Assembly: GCA_920105625.2 (NCBI GenBank)
Contig: OV050031.1
Location: 229,200,194 to 229,264,193 of the forward strand
Length of the DNA stretch: 64,000 nucleotides
Direction of reading: 5' to 3'
Source: Clusia tigrina
Taxonomy: Eukaryota; Arthropoda; Insecta; Diptera; Clusiidae
Made by a program: the position numbers and the translations under genes
Shown: positions 39,101-49,985 of the stretch, piece after piece
Layout: each line of letters begins with the position of its first letter
Position numbering within the stretch: the stretch's first letter is position 1
The notes under the pieces: model-generated
Databases searched by the model: none
What the model was told of the DNA's origin: nothing
The model's input: the letters and a program-made list of their open reading frames with translations, nothing else

Positions 39101-42100
39101 CGAGGTTGTGTACTTAATCTGGGCAAGTTTCACCTACCCGGAGTCAGTCATAGGGGCGCTCACTTACACTTGTGTGCGTGCGTCTTGGGTTAAGAAAGCG
39201 TGAAGTAATTGAAGTGAAGTTCTCAGCTGGCTAATGTCTTCTGATGTGTTTACTGCATGTGGAGCGCACTCGTGTCAGTTCGAATATGTTGCTCATATGG
39301 CAGTGGAAGCTTCAGAGGCAGAGGCAGTGGAAGACACACAGCTTGGTGTGGTGTTTACATATTTTATATTTGGCAGACCTAAGAGCTTAGGTAAATTGTA
39401 ACCAGCGCAATTTAAGCACCGGTAATTGGTCGGTGGGGTTATTAAAAAGTGAAACTGTTGTAAATAAATTGACGAAGAGTGGAAATGGTTCGGTGTATGA
39501 CGCACGAAACATCCGCAAATTCAGACTCATTGGGACAAAGCTACTGCTTGAAACTGGTAAGGCACGTCACTGGCAAATCTTGGGCTCAACATGTAGTCCG
39601 CTGCCACATTTCGTTTAATTATAAGTAGCGGTACGAAAAGGCAAATCCGTTTGAATTGCCATCACAATTCAATTCTTAACTAGAGGCAATTCAATTCTTA
39701 ACTAGAGGCAATATTAACGACTCCGGAAGATTTACTACTCCCAATGTGTCACTGTAAATAGCTGCAGCTCGCCCTCAGTGTTCTAGCTATTCTCGAAACT
39801 CTCCAAAGAAACTTCGTCTCAGGAGTAGGCTACGGGCTTCAAGGATTTCCCGAATTCAATGCCAATATATAATGTGAATTTGAACAGATTGTTCCGATGC
39901 ATTTGTATGGGTCTCAGGCTCGTGCACACACACATACGCAGAGTCAAACACAACATGCATACGTGCAACGGATTTAAATTTCGCTGCCTCGTTTGAAAAA
40001 AATTCGCATTCAGCAAAAATCATTTTCGCTCGCGGCTCGATTGGACTCTTGTAGCAGCAACTGAACTCACAGCTACAGCTACAGCTGCGGCCGTGTCTGT
40101 AGCTGCGGCTGTGGCTGTGTTTGCGTCTGTGGCGGCGGCTGTCCTCATTACGAACACACACACAAGATTCGCCGACATAGCGCAGAGAAGCAAAACAAAC
40201 AAAAATGGTTATTTTTATAATTTAATATCAAAAGAGTACAAAATATTCGCATGTGTAAAAATGTTTGTTTATTAAATAAGCCAAAAAACTCCCAAGCAAA
40301 CACAGACAAAGGCCGAGGCGAAGACGGAAGACGAAAAGCAGGGAAACACAGTCAAATATGTTGGGAAACATTGCAGAGAAATAAACAAAATGAAAGTCGA
40401 AGAAGAAAACATTAATAACGAAATATTTAATTGTGCACAAAAATAAAAATCCCGCAGCACTCGCAAAATTTGAGGCAAGCGAGGGAAACTAAATAATGAA
40501 AGCTCAAAAAATCGCTTACTACGCTCTCGGATTACATCTGATCCACGCAAAAGAAATAGAAAGGTGGGTAGTATGGATAAGTACATCTTAATACTATCTA
40601 TCTTTAAACCAAATATTCTATTTCGTGCAGTTCTCTAGTTATTCCATTGGCCAGCTTCAGTGACAAAACAATTCCCATTTGGGAGAGATCTGCCTTCTTG
40701 AATTTCATGCGGGTTTAAAGTGAAGTATTTGATGATGAACAGGAAGATCACTAGCCTCCCATATCACTTAGAACCGCTCATATAGAGGATCATAAAATTG
40801 AATGACTTCTATATTTCCGGATATTTGTGATGGTCAATGACTGTACAGCACGTGTATTTCCATGGTTAGGCTCACTATCTGAGATTGAAAGAGATAATAA
40901 GAGAGCTGCTCGAATATATGCATACATACTGTTAAATATAGTAAAAACACATCGGAGCAAAGCCAAATCTAACTATAGAATGCAGCAAATCTCTCTGATA
41001 AACAGCAATAATAATAGAACAGTAAATTCCGATGATAGCAATTAATTATAAGTGTTTGTTTTCTCAAGAAAAGCAGGTGAAATATGTTATCAAATGTAAT
41101 GCCTTAATGATGGGTCCTTGCCCAAACAGCATTAAACTCCAGTCCATAAGTTTGAATAAACGGACATATGAGCAATTACTCGTACCCCGCATCAAATTAA
41201 ATTTGAACCAAAAGAAAAATTTTAAATATCTTTTTAGATGTCTCCCACTTTCATATTGAGCAAAATTAGTAAAGATGAATACGGATTTGTACAAATTTAA
41301 ATACTCCAAAGTTTTTCCGAAATACTTCACAAGTCATGCTGAAAATTCCGCATACACCAGAAGGAAGAAAACTGTCTGTCGCCCTCCTTCCAAATGCGCC
41401 CAAATACCAAAATTTGAACTATTAATAAAACCCCACACATAGGCTCCTGTGCTATTACACAATACTGTTCTGGTTGTTGCTGTTGGTGTTGCTGCTGTTG
41501 TGGTTGTTGCTGTTGTGGTTGTTGCTGTTGTTGTTATATCTGTGCTTGATTACAAATCGTGAAGACGCTCAAAAAAGGGGACACACCGCCGTCAAGCACA
41601 CGAATTGAGAGCGCTAAAAATAGAAATTCTAAAATCGGCGCAGCTTACACGACGCTCGCTATGATAGCGAACGGTTTATTGGCATGGGCTCTTTGAACAC
41701 CATCATAAAATTGTTGCATTTCGTTTCTAGAGTCTAGACAATTTCAACTGGGGTGGAATAACGGGAGAAAGTGCAGAAGAGCAAAGATAATGCACACAAT
41801 ACCTTGTACCAGTAAATTGTGTGATATATATTCAGCGATCTCTGCTCACTTTTTAGGCAGATTTTCCAGTATGATATTTAAACCAATTCGGCATCAACGT
41901 GATGCTTCCTTTCCATTCTGCTTTCTTCATTTGCACTCTATCTCAGGATAGTTCCCAAGTCTTGACAACTGTTAACACCTCAAAAAACTCGACGCTAAAA
42001 AGTTGGCTAACAGACTTTTTAGCAATTTGAATGCAGCACAGGTAAGCTTGCAATTTTTTAAATCTTGCCACTTGCCACGTACACGCAAGCGACACAAACA

Positions 42101-43211
42101 AAACGAAATCGTTGCGGCGGTGTTGCGCATTCCAGATTTACTGTTAAAAGTTCTGAGATTCTTATAAACTTGTTAGGAAACTGAAACTCATCATCCTCCG
42201 TGCAAGTAGCGCTGAAATTTTACACCGTCTGCTGCCATTTTTGATTTTCTTTCTCTGTTCGTAGCCGTCGTCGTCGGTCGTTGGTAAATTGTAAATTGTC
42301 GTTGTTCGCTTGTGCTGCGAAGTGCTGTTCCAACTTGACCTCATTCCGCTGCAGTTGCAGTTGCACTCAGTCTGACTGAGACAGCCGTCATCCACGCCAT
42401 CCGTCAGCTCTGCTCCGTTGGCGTCGTCAGCGTCAGCGTCATCGTTAGTGTACTTACATTCGTTTCGTTTTGGCGTGGCTTGTAAGCATTTGGCGCTCGC
42501 TTGCTTTGCCCTGCTCTTTTTGGTTGCTTTTCAGCCAGCGGCAGGCGTGCTGCCAACACATGGAGCAATTGCAAATATGCCATAAGCGCGGGTCGGGCAT
42601 GGCAGCCGAGGTAAGCAATGTGTTGCTTGCTTCATCACTATTGTGCCTGCAGTTTTTGCCTGTTTTTGTTGTGGTTGTGTTTTTGGCCGCGTCCTCCTGT
42701 TGTGCATTCGCATTCGTATTCGCATTCACGGCATGAATGAATGAATTGCAAATTTCATTTTAAGCAGGAAAAACCAACGCCAAAATGCATGCGGGAGATG
42801 TATGGGGGAAGGTAATGTTCGTACACGCGCTGGTGGTGGCGATGATGGCTTCCAAGTAGGTAGTCACGAGCGTTTTGCATGTGTGGCGAATGCGTATGCG
42901 TATTTATGACGTTGCATGTGCATTTCTACTACTCCCACATCCACTACCACTAAACCTGCTCTTACTACACTACTACTACCACTGCTGCTACAACGGCAAA
43001 AGCAACAACAACAACGACTACTCAAATGTAACACAGCGCAAGTGCACTGCCTTATTTCTGCTATAATGCAGTCTGAATGTCATGAGATGCCGAGCAAAAA
43101 TTACTAAACTACAAGTACTTTGGTAAAGTTCAGAGTAAAATACGCCTTGGAAACTTTTATAAATCAACACTTAAATAACAAACTTTTCTTCAATTGGCCT
43201 TGTCATGAATG

Positions 43212-43306
<95 letters not shown>

Positions 43307-45783
43307 CCACACCAGTCCAGCCTCATTCGCCATATTCCGGTAGACCGTTACGTTTTGCCGCACAGTTGCTTTTCATATACAATTTCAATTCTCAATTGAA
43401 TCAAGTTTGCTGAATATACCAGCCACAATTTGGCCAGACTGAGGCATCTGTAGCAGATTGCAAGCGAACAAAGACCAGAAGACAAACAGTCGCAACTACC
43501 TCATTCCACGTGAGTGCGTCTCAGTAAACAATGGAATGAAACGCCAGCAAACAAGAAAAACTTGTTCCACGCTGGTGTTGCACTCTTCTGCTGACTGCTC
43601 AAACTTAAAATAAAAGTTTGCAACTCTACAACGCAGAAGAAGAAGAAGCACAGTAGAGCGTAACGCTCAAATACTAAACTCTAGGGGGTTACTGGCAGCA
43701 AACAGCGGCAGAAGAGGGTAACGGAGTTTAAAGTAGACTTTGCTTTTATCTTTGAATTGCGCGGCTCAAAGCGATTTTAGCTCACTCGCCATCTTTCTAA
43801 CACACACAGTATCACACTCACAAAAGATGACACTGCATTTATTTTTTTGTTAAGTTGGTTAACAAGTGAATGTTGTATGCGCGGCAAAAGTGTAATTACT
43901 ACGACGAAATTTCGTTCATATCCGGCTTTCGACTCTCAGTTAGCGATGCGCCGAACAGAGCAGAGCCGAGCTTAATTGTGGCAGAAGTAAAACGAAGCTC
44001 GAACTGAGGACAATTGCAGAAAAACCAACCACAACAAAAGCAAAAACCAGCCCAACAGCCAAAACAAAGCAAAAAGCAAACAGGAAAAGTTGTGCTTTGA
44101 AGTAAAAGTGAAGGAGCGCTCCAGCGAGCAGAGAAGGAAGCATGGCAAGCAGCCATGGCGCAAGCAGGAAGAGAGAGTGGCCGCACAACTTAGGTTACTG
44201 TTTCAGTTGTAAATGAGATTTAGATTTACATTATTTTCTAAATGTTTAAATTGAATTAGCAAACTAAACGGTTTGTAAATGTCACCAATCCAACAACCGA
44301 GCCACAAACGACCCCGACTTCACCTTCACTTCCAGCAGCAGAACACTACCTCGAAAGAGTCTGCGTCTATTTTAGTAACAATGGCAGTAATACAAAAGAA
44401 AAAGAACAATTGAGGAGGACTGTTTGCGAATTCAGATGCCAAATTCAGAGCATCATAAGCGAATGGCTAAAAATAGTACCAACGCGTTTACCATGGCATA
44501 CGGGTATGAACGACTTCAAGTCAAACCCGCATCACGTTTTTCTATAAAAAGTTCAAATACTCGTACGCATCTAACATTTGACGAAGATTTTGTTTTTATT
44601 TTTACAGGAAAAAGGCAGTGCCACCTCTTCCCAGCTTATATCTGATAAAAATTCAAATCAATTTTCAAGCTGGGCATATTTCAAAATGTACGACGCAAAA
44701 ACTGCACTGCCCACGTGAGAGCAAAACATACTCTCTATTATAGTTAATCTTGGTTAACAGCTGCTCTGTTGTGCTGCCTTGCTTTGTTGCCGTTAGCAAA
44801 TAATTCAGAGCTGGACTCATACACGGATGCAACAATGAACACGATTGTGAAACGTTGCTAAATGGAATTAAAATTAGAAAATTATTTTTGTTAAAATTAA
44901 TATATAGAGTTAGAAAATCAAAATTTGAAAATGAATGCATTGTTTTCGAGCATCTATAAAATAATCAAAAGGTAGAGAAGGCAGCGTTACTTTAGGAAAT
45001 CGTTCTAGAATTAAGCCACGTTTCTGGTTGTAAGCAAGTTTCTAAATCAGCTAATAAAATTCATTGAATCACTTACTAGAAATCTCCAGAAAGGTATTCC
45101 TCGTTTAAGTTGCTTTATATCTGGCAACAAACCAATTTTTAGTTATACTCTCCACACTACTGCGGGGTATATGCAACAAAGCATTCAATACAAAGTAACT
45201 CCTACAAATTTTGGGATTATAATCGAGTAATTAATTCCGCATCCATATTCCATATCCAACCACAATTGAAATCATCAAATAGCAGATGACTCAATAAATT
45301 AACAGTTAAGCGAAGAATGTTACTCAATGTGAAAGCGATTGACCAATTCTCTGTACGAAACATGTGACTACGAATGGACATCACCATCCAATTCATTCAA
45401 TTATGGCATTAAGGAATGTGAAATGATAGCCCGCAGCAATGCAGACAAGGCTCAGAAATTTCAAACAGTGGATGAATAGCATTGCAATAAATTGCAGTCG
45501 TCAATCGCTCCAGTTTACTATTTAGATTCTACAGCACACACACAAGAATAGCAAAACGTCTAATCCAAAATTAGCTGATAAGGCGTTTCAGATAAGCAGG
45601 TCCCCACAGAACTAAGTGGGTTATCAAACGATGGCCACAACACACTGGCACCCCAACGATCGAGCCCCACTAAGAGCCACTCACAAAGAGGAAAAACGTT
45701 TCAAGTGAGTCATAAAGGGAGAAAAGGTACTTCAGTTGTTCACTCACCTTTGGTTTGTTCAACCACTTGCGAAATGTGTCCAT
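13023..45783 (-). CDS. LST2: LST2: lateral signaling target protein 2 homolog (FYVE domain)
   Basis: Five coding exons: 45783-45748 ([12 protein letters not shown]), 16514-16374, 16311-15571, 15503-14188 and 14124-13023. The sum is 3336 nt, giving 1111 aa. The first 300 residues ([49 protein letters not shown]) are the conserved LST2 N-terminal block. A variable middle follows, with Asn/Thr runs, an acidic stretch near residues 466-484 and a His-rich stretch near 634-670. The C-terminal FYVE zinc finger (about 1020-1083) has a WIPD (WxxD) motif, [10 protein letters not shown] and RVC, plus eight Cys/His zinc ligands. FYVE fingers bind phosphatidylinositol 3-phosphate on endosomes; LST2 proteins are known negative regulators of EGFR signalling. 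The protein is longer than I recall for Drosophila, mostly from homopolymer runs. All junctions are GT/AG with continuous phase. The first exon is about 29.2 kb from the second; its identity rests on the 12-residue match to the family start and a phase-0 donor (AAG|GTGAG). Confidence 0.95.
14459..14525 (-). repeat. His-codon (CAC/CAT) repeat inside LST2
   Basis: Within exon 4, runs of CAC/CAT codons encode two tracts of eight to ten histidines separated by NHSHGHQ-type spacers. The + strand shows this as GTGGTGATG repeats. The reading frame stays open throughout, so this is a coding length polymorphism candidate rather than a break. Confidence 0.85.
15305..15352 (-). repeat. Asn/Thr codon (AAC/ACC) repeat inside LST2
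   Basis: GTT/GGT repeats on the + strand encode a run of about ten Asn followed by Thr residues in exon 4. A similar Asn-rich stretch lies in exon 5 near 13388-13437. Both are typical slippage-prone runs of fly proteins. Confidence 0.85.
21141..21167. repeat. (GGAA)n microsatellite
   Basis: About six GGAA units follow each other without interruption inside LST2 intron 1. Confidence 0.95.
24812..24819. promoter_or_regulatory. CRE palindrome TGACGTCA (first)
   Basis: A perfect 8-bp cAMP-response-element palindrome, the classical CREB/bZIP site. A second identical copy lies at 24941-24948, so the pair is spaced 129 bp start to start. It sits deep in LST2 intron 1, far from any known promoter; an enhancer role is only inferred. 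Confidence 0.4.
24941..24948. promoter_or_regulatory. CRE palindrome TGACGTCA (second)
   Basis: Second exact copy of the CREB/bZIP palindrome in LST2 intron 1. Two perfect copies within 140 bp are unlikely by chance in an AT-rich intron, but function is not shown by sequence alone. Confidence 0.4.
28174..28252. repeat. 26-bp tandem repeat, three copies
   Basis: Three units of the form GTAAATCCTAAGGAGATATA plus CCTCTA start at 28174, 28201 and 28227. The first is one base longer; the others differ at two positions. Confidence 0.95.
28654..28702. repeat. 27-bp tandem duplication
   Basis: GTGACCCAAGTATAGGGATT occurs at 28654 and again at 28681, with a 27-bp period. The second copy is cut off after 22 bp. 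Confidence 0.9.
28975..29515. repeat. Three-copy 186-bp satellite-like tandem repeat
   Basis: Units start with AGAAACATAGAAGCAGAAAC at 28975, 29161 and 29346, giving periods of 186 and 185 bp. Copies 1 and 3 are closer to each other than to copy 2 (for example GGTGCTGAGTACAGTTACGG in 1 and 3, against GGTCCTGTGTGCAATTACTC in 2). The array ends near 29515. No coding frame is conserved as protein, and the identity to any known satellite is not determined. Confidence 0.93.
32262..32291. repeat. (CA)n microsatellite
   Basis: About 15 CA dinucleotides with one CT interruption, inside LST2 intron 1. Confidence 0.95.
33091..33124. repeat. (TG)n microsatellite
   Basis: Seventeen uninterrupted TG dinucleotides, inside LST2 intron 1. 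Confidence 0.97.
37919..38092 (+). mobile_element. Fragment of a non-LTR retrotransposon (ORF2 C-terminal end)
   Basis: Reading from 37919 gives CKDP, an in-frame stop, then [46 protein letters not shown] and a stop at 38090. The pattern C...ETV-LC-CPAL-R-RL--LG--F--L matches the zinc-knuckle tail found after the reverse transcriptase of Jockey-like and related insect LINEs. Only this tail is left; I see no reverse transcriptase domain upstream. The element is dead and lies antisense to LST2 in its first intron. The exact clade is not decided. Confidence 0.75.
38747..38772. repeat. (CA)n microsatellite
   Basis: Short CA run with one CG interruption inside LST2 intron 1. Confidence 0.93.
39665..39711. 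repeat. 22-bp tandem duplication
   Basis: CAATTCAATTCTTAACTAGA plus GG occurs twice in a row, at 39665 and 39687, without differences. Confidence 0.93.
41471..41536. repeat. GTTGCT/GTTGTG trinucleotide-type repeat
   Basis: A run of GTT, GCT and GTG triplets with a loose 15-bp period. It lies in LST2 intron 1 and is not part of a supported coding frame. Confidence 0.9.
43210..43304. repeat. Long (GT)n microsatellite, about 95 bp
   Basis: The longest simple repeat in the window: about 47 GT units, with a single TTTG interruption near 43226. It lies in LST2 intron 1. Open frames that read it as Cys-Val repeats are artefacts. Confidence 0.98.
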
Positions 45784-45786
45784 TTT

Positions 45787-45798
45787 GCTGCTGCGGGC
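45787..45798 (-). other. LST2: Possible 5'-UTR splice acceptor of LST2
   Basis: On the minus strand a pyrimidine-rich stretch ends in CCCGCAG at 45791 (or CAGCAG at 45788), only 4-8 nt before the LST2 ATG at 45783. This looks like a 3' splice site, so the mRNA probably has a further non-coding exon, and its promoter lies somewhere to the right (inference). Confidence 0.5.
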
Positions 45799-48315
45799 AG
45801 AGAGGCTACAGTTAGTCAGCCAGCCGTCCTGGACGCTTACAAGTCAGAAAAACCAATGCACACGCCACTACTCCAAAAAAGGCGTCGTCCTTCCTTCAAC
45901 CACACACACACGCCACACGCAAGAAGTGCAAATCGAAAGAAGAATGCGGAAAATGTGTTTAGGGCGATGAACGGCGACCAAACAAAAAGTTAAGACGAGA
46001 AAATACCCAAAACACAACAAAGCGCAGATCACGAAACACACTTTTTCTTTGTTTCCTCTTTGCGCTCTTTCCACTTCCTTCGCGTGTAATTTGGACTCTT
46101 CGCAAACGAAATTTAAATGCACATTTTATGAAATGATTTTTGCCTTCGTTGACAATGCTCAGACAGATATTTTTATTTTTAATAATTTTTATGAATAATG
46201 AAATTTTCTTCTTCTTGCTTTTTATTTTCTTTTTTTGGCTCACAATTTCATTCTTTTATTCTTTTGTTCGCAGCTTCTCTTCTTTTTCCACTACGCCAAG
46301 ACAGAAGATTTATTCTGTTCGACTTAATTGATTATTGCACTTGTTTTCACAATGAATTTTTCTACACATTAAATTTCCGCTAAAAACTAGTGGGAAATTG
46401 CGTCGTATTATTAAAAAAAATTAATTTACAAACAAAAAAATTAAGCAGAAAATTAAGAAAATCTATGATGATATTTGACGTTTTACACTTTCAGTGGCTA
46501 AACACCAACTGAAGCGCTTGCCACCAAACAGCCCTGGCGCTGACTGCGCTCATAACAACAGTGCTGCCTATTCAGCAGTTTTCCCCAAGCAAGTTTGAAT
46601 TTTGAATATATATCTAGTGTGAACCATTTTGAAATATTTCCTTTTATAAAATTCAATGCTTATTTTTTAGTATAATACATTTTCCACCACAAAATTCCAT
46701 ACATCGCATATCTGTCCGCTCTTTTACAGGTTATAATTTTGTTGCCGAATAGGGTTGGCAGCACTCCGCAGGTATACCGTGGAATCAAAGAACGTATACG
46801 ATATTCGAATACAAAATGTTGTGTTCGTATCTTAAAATGTTGAGCTGGCAGCACTTTCATTGTTTTATTAATGTTAATGAGTTAGCAAAATTAATTAATT
46901 TCTTATAATATATAAGAAGGTAGTCAGTCTATTCTACTTGGTGAAAATAAAAATGTTAACTGATTACTCACACATAATAAGTATCCCCTAATAATTTACT
47001 ATATCATTAGAATTCACAATGAAAATATTATTACTAGTTCCTGTGAAATTTCTGCTGCTGTGAGCGGGAAAGTTACTGTACTGCCATCACTCCATCTTTT
47101 AAATCTTTCGCTTAGTTACAAAAATTCTTGGCACTTTAATTAAAGTATAGACATTACTGGTCTGCCCACTAATCTCTTTATTCAATATATGTAAGCTTTT
47201 AAAGTACTTTCATTTCCATATTTATGCGTATACACGTATTAAAAAGTACTATGTATTCAAAAGGACTACATAAATGGTGCTTATGAATGAGCACACGTGG
47301 GAAGATTCTAGCATTAAATGGTTCAGGTAAAAGAATTTGAAAATGTATACTAAGTTAACTGCATACCATCTGTCCTTATTTATGCTTTGTTTTCTACATC
47401 TATTCTACTTTATACATTGGAAAATTTAAATTATCGAGTTTAAAGAATTAATAACGAAAGTGAATATATTCAATATGCTTAATTCGGACCAAAATATTGT
47501 AAAATGAGCAACACTGAAATAAGTAGAAAGAATGTGAAGCTGGCTGTGCTTGATAGAAAATAACCAGTGATGCCAACTCTCTGCAGTAAAAATGAACAAT
47601 TTTTATCACAATTTTGTTGACACTTTTTACACACAATTTATTTTTTTTTTTTGGGAACAATTTTTAAATTTACAAGTCTGAATATCATAATTTTAGGTTT
47701 TTCATATTTTATTTACCTTCAGTTTAGTTTGCGCGGGAATTTATGTAGATATATGTTGAATATGCAGATGTAAAATTCTACAAATATTTTACGTTTTCTT
47801 TTTTGCATTACCACTTAATTGGAATAATAAACAAATTTATATATAGTCTTAGAAATTAAATGTGCACTTTTAGGAATTTTGCACTGACAAGTGTGTATCA
47901 AGTATTTTGGCTTGTCTAAGACAAGTTCCCAGTATGATCACTATTTGCCTCTCGTTTACTCCTCAATGGTTGATTGTGAAGAGGATCTCCGAATTCCGCC
48001 ATATGCATTAGGATACATACATCAGACAACACAGAGAAAGGAAAGTTTTTTGCGCTGCCAGTGGCCGTAGCGGATACACCACGATTTTGAGTGGATTTAC
48101 CACGATTTTGAGTGGATTCACCACGATTTTGAGTAGATTCACCAAATAAAAAGAGAAGAACAAGGGAGAAAGAGAGAAAGAGAGAAAGGAAAGAAATCTC
48201 GCAAAAAGGGAATGTTTATTAGAAAAATTATTTTGAACAACAAATTATGCAGGATTAATATAGGAGCATTATAAATTTATGTATTTTTTTACTTACAATA
48301 ATAATTCATGCAATA
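45799..48315. other. Intergenic, no gene recognised
   Basis: AT-rich DNA between the LST2 first coding exon and the mariner remnant. It should include the LST2 leader exon and promoter. I see no supported protein gene. A 21-bp tandem repeat lies at 48078-48145, followed by a GAGAAA-rich purine stretch to about 48196. Confidence 0.5.
48078..48145. repeat. 21-bp tandem repeat, three copies
   Basis: ACCACGATTTTGAGTGGATT plus one base is repeated at 48078, 48099 and 48120, with one or two differences. It is followed at once by a purine-rich GAGAAA stretch. Confidence 0.95.
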
Positions 48316-49180
48316 TATTCATTCTTATCGGTCTGGGAAAAAGTTTGTGGCGTTTTTTTTTAGTAAAATTCAAATGGTTTTCTTATAGTGTGGAAATGAA
48401 TTTATTTAAACCAAATTTGCTCCATTATTATTTGCCATTTTTGGGTAAAGCCAGGATACCATCGGTGAACAACTTCTGTGGTTTCTCGTTGAAAAACTGA
48501 ATTAAGTGGTTTTCACAGGCTTCTTGTGAAAGCAGTTTAATTCCATTGAGAGAGTTCTGCAGAGATCGGAACAAGTGATGGTTAGAGGGTGCTATATCTG
48601 GACTATACGGTGGATGCATCAAAACTTCCGAACCAAGCTCTCGCAATTTTTGACGGGTCATCAAAGAAGTGTGTGGTCGGGCGATATCATGATGGGAGAC
48701 AGCACCTTTCCTATTATTCTATTCGGTACGTTTTCTTTTAATTGCCTGGCGTAATCTTTCTAGTTGTCCAGAGTCGAGTTGAGAATCAATCGTCTGACCA
48801 ACTGGAACTAGCTCATGGTGGACGATTGCCTTGTAGTGCACACAGCATCACCTTTTTCGGCGTCAATCCTGGTTTCGCAAATGCTTGTGATTACTCACCA
48901 CTCCTTGTCGACGATCTTTGACCCTTCCGATTGTGGTAAGTGACCCAGTTTTCATCACCGGTTATGAGCCATTTCAGAAATGGCTTCATTTCATAGCGTT
49001 GCAGCAGCGGATCGCAGATGCTAATTCAGTCTAACACATGAGGAACCCATACATCGAGTTTCTTTTTGTAGCCAGCTTTGTGGAAATGGTTCAAAACAGT
49101 TCTGTGGTCAAAGCCTAGCTCCATACCAATATCGACACTGCTGATATTACAAAATGATGTGCTTCGGTAACACTCTTCTG
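48316..49180 (-). mobile_element. Broken mariner-family DNA transposon
   Basis: The minus strand reads a degraded mariner transposase: FNHFHKAGYKKKLDVWVPH, TGDENWVTYHN, HHDIARPHTS, LRELGSEVLMHPPYSPDIAP and a C-terminal FFNEKPQKLFTDGILALP. These are the hallmark blocks of Tc1/mariner DD34D transposases of the irritans-like type. There are in-frame stops (for example after WVPHVLD) and frameshifts, the N-terminal DNA-binding half is absent, and the third catalytic Asp (in APSD of active mariners) is Asn (APSNHH). A likely 3' inverted-repeat end containing CCCAGACCGATAAG (minus strand) lies at about 48320-48340; I could not find its partner. The element is immobile. Confidence 0.88.
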
Positions 49181-49190
49181 TAAAAGGAGT

Positions 49191-49350
49191 TAAAGTGGTG
49201 TATAAGTGTTTTATTTACCAAGGTCACTTGTGTATTGATCCCTGGTGGTGGTCCTCCATTCTCGAGCCAAATCCTTTGATTAAAGTGGTGGTTTTTTCCC
49301 CAAGGTCACTGCTGGTCGTTGTCCCCCTTTCTCGCACACTGATCCAATTC
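49191..49350. repeat. Imperfect 90-bp direct duplication beside the mariner remnant
   Basis: TTAAAGTGGTG...CAAGGTCACT...CTTTG is seen from about 49190 and again from about 49280, with several substitutions and small gaps between the copies. It abuts the truncated 5' side of the mariner remnant. Its origin is not known. Confidence 0.7.
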
Positions 49351-49701
49351 CTTTGGCATTGATTTTGTTGTTGGATTCGCGAAGCTGCGCGTCTATACTA
49401 GCCTATGGCGGATGCGCTACAACTTTAAAGACTTCTTTACATTCCAGGTATCTGCCGCATTCACCTGGCTCGCTCATTCACGCTTATAACTTTGCAGTAA
49501 TATCACATTAGGGACTAATAAAATAACTGCGAGTTGCTTGCACCTAACTCCAATATCGGAGCGGGAGATTTGGAACATGTCAATAGTCATTCGGATTTAG
49601 AGTTGGGACAGATTTGCCAAGAATGGTATCTAATACGATAAATATGAGTACCACAATCTGGGATCATGTTTTTACATAATATACTCGAATGATATAATGA
49701 A

Positions 49702-49985
49702 TGCAGGAAATGTGGGGAGCAAGGCACAAGAGAAACTCTGGAGCATCTGCTATGCCTATGCCCCGCAATATCTAAAACGCGCTTATCACATCTGGGAGCC
49801 CCCTGGCTTGAAGGACTAGAAGAGGTCGCACAACTAGGGATAGTTTCTCTCTTAAGATTTGCGTCTCCCTGCTCAATGATTCATACTATAGCTCTTAAAT
49901 GGATGTCCATCTGGCACCGCAAGGGACCTTGCAGGTCTATGTCTGGCGTTCACGGCCGGCTTGTCTAATCTAACCTAATCTAATA
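49702..49985 (+). mobile_element. 3' end of a non-LTR retrotransposon
   Basis: An open frame of 88 codons from 49702 to the stop at 49965 reads CRKCGEQGTRETLEHLLCLC, PAISKTRLSHLGAPWLEGLE, ending in GVHGRLV. The C-x2-C...ETLEHLLC-CP pattern is the zinc-knuckle tail of LINE ORF2. After the stop comes a short tail of repeated CTAATCTAAC-type units to about 49985, a common 3' end for insect LINEs. Upstream reverse transcriptase is missing, so this is a 5'-truncated insertion. It is a different lineage from the fragment at 37919. Confidence 0.8.

Larger units (their letters stand above)
16515..45747 (-). other. LST2: LST2 intron 1 (about 29.2 kb)
   Basis: The donor on the minus strand is AAG|GTGAG at 45748/45747 and the acceptor is TTTAACAG|GCG at 16515/16514. 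Both borders are in phase 0. Inside I found no second protein gene that I could support; open frames are short and unlike known families. Contents listed separately are microsatellites, short tandem repeats, a three-copy 186-bp repeat, a non-LTR retrotransposon fragment (37919-38092) and a pair of CRE palindromes. The rest is AT-rich unannotated DNA that may hold enhancers. Confidence 0.85.

Noticed and set aside
43120..43413. Cys-Val repeat open frame
   Set aside because: Created by the (GT)n microsatellite.
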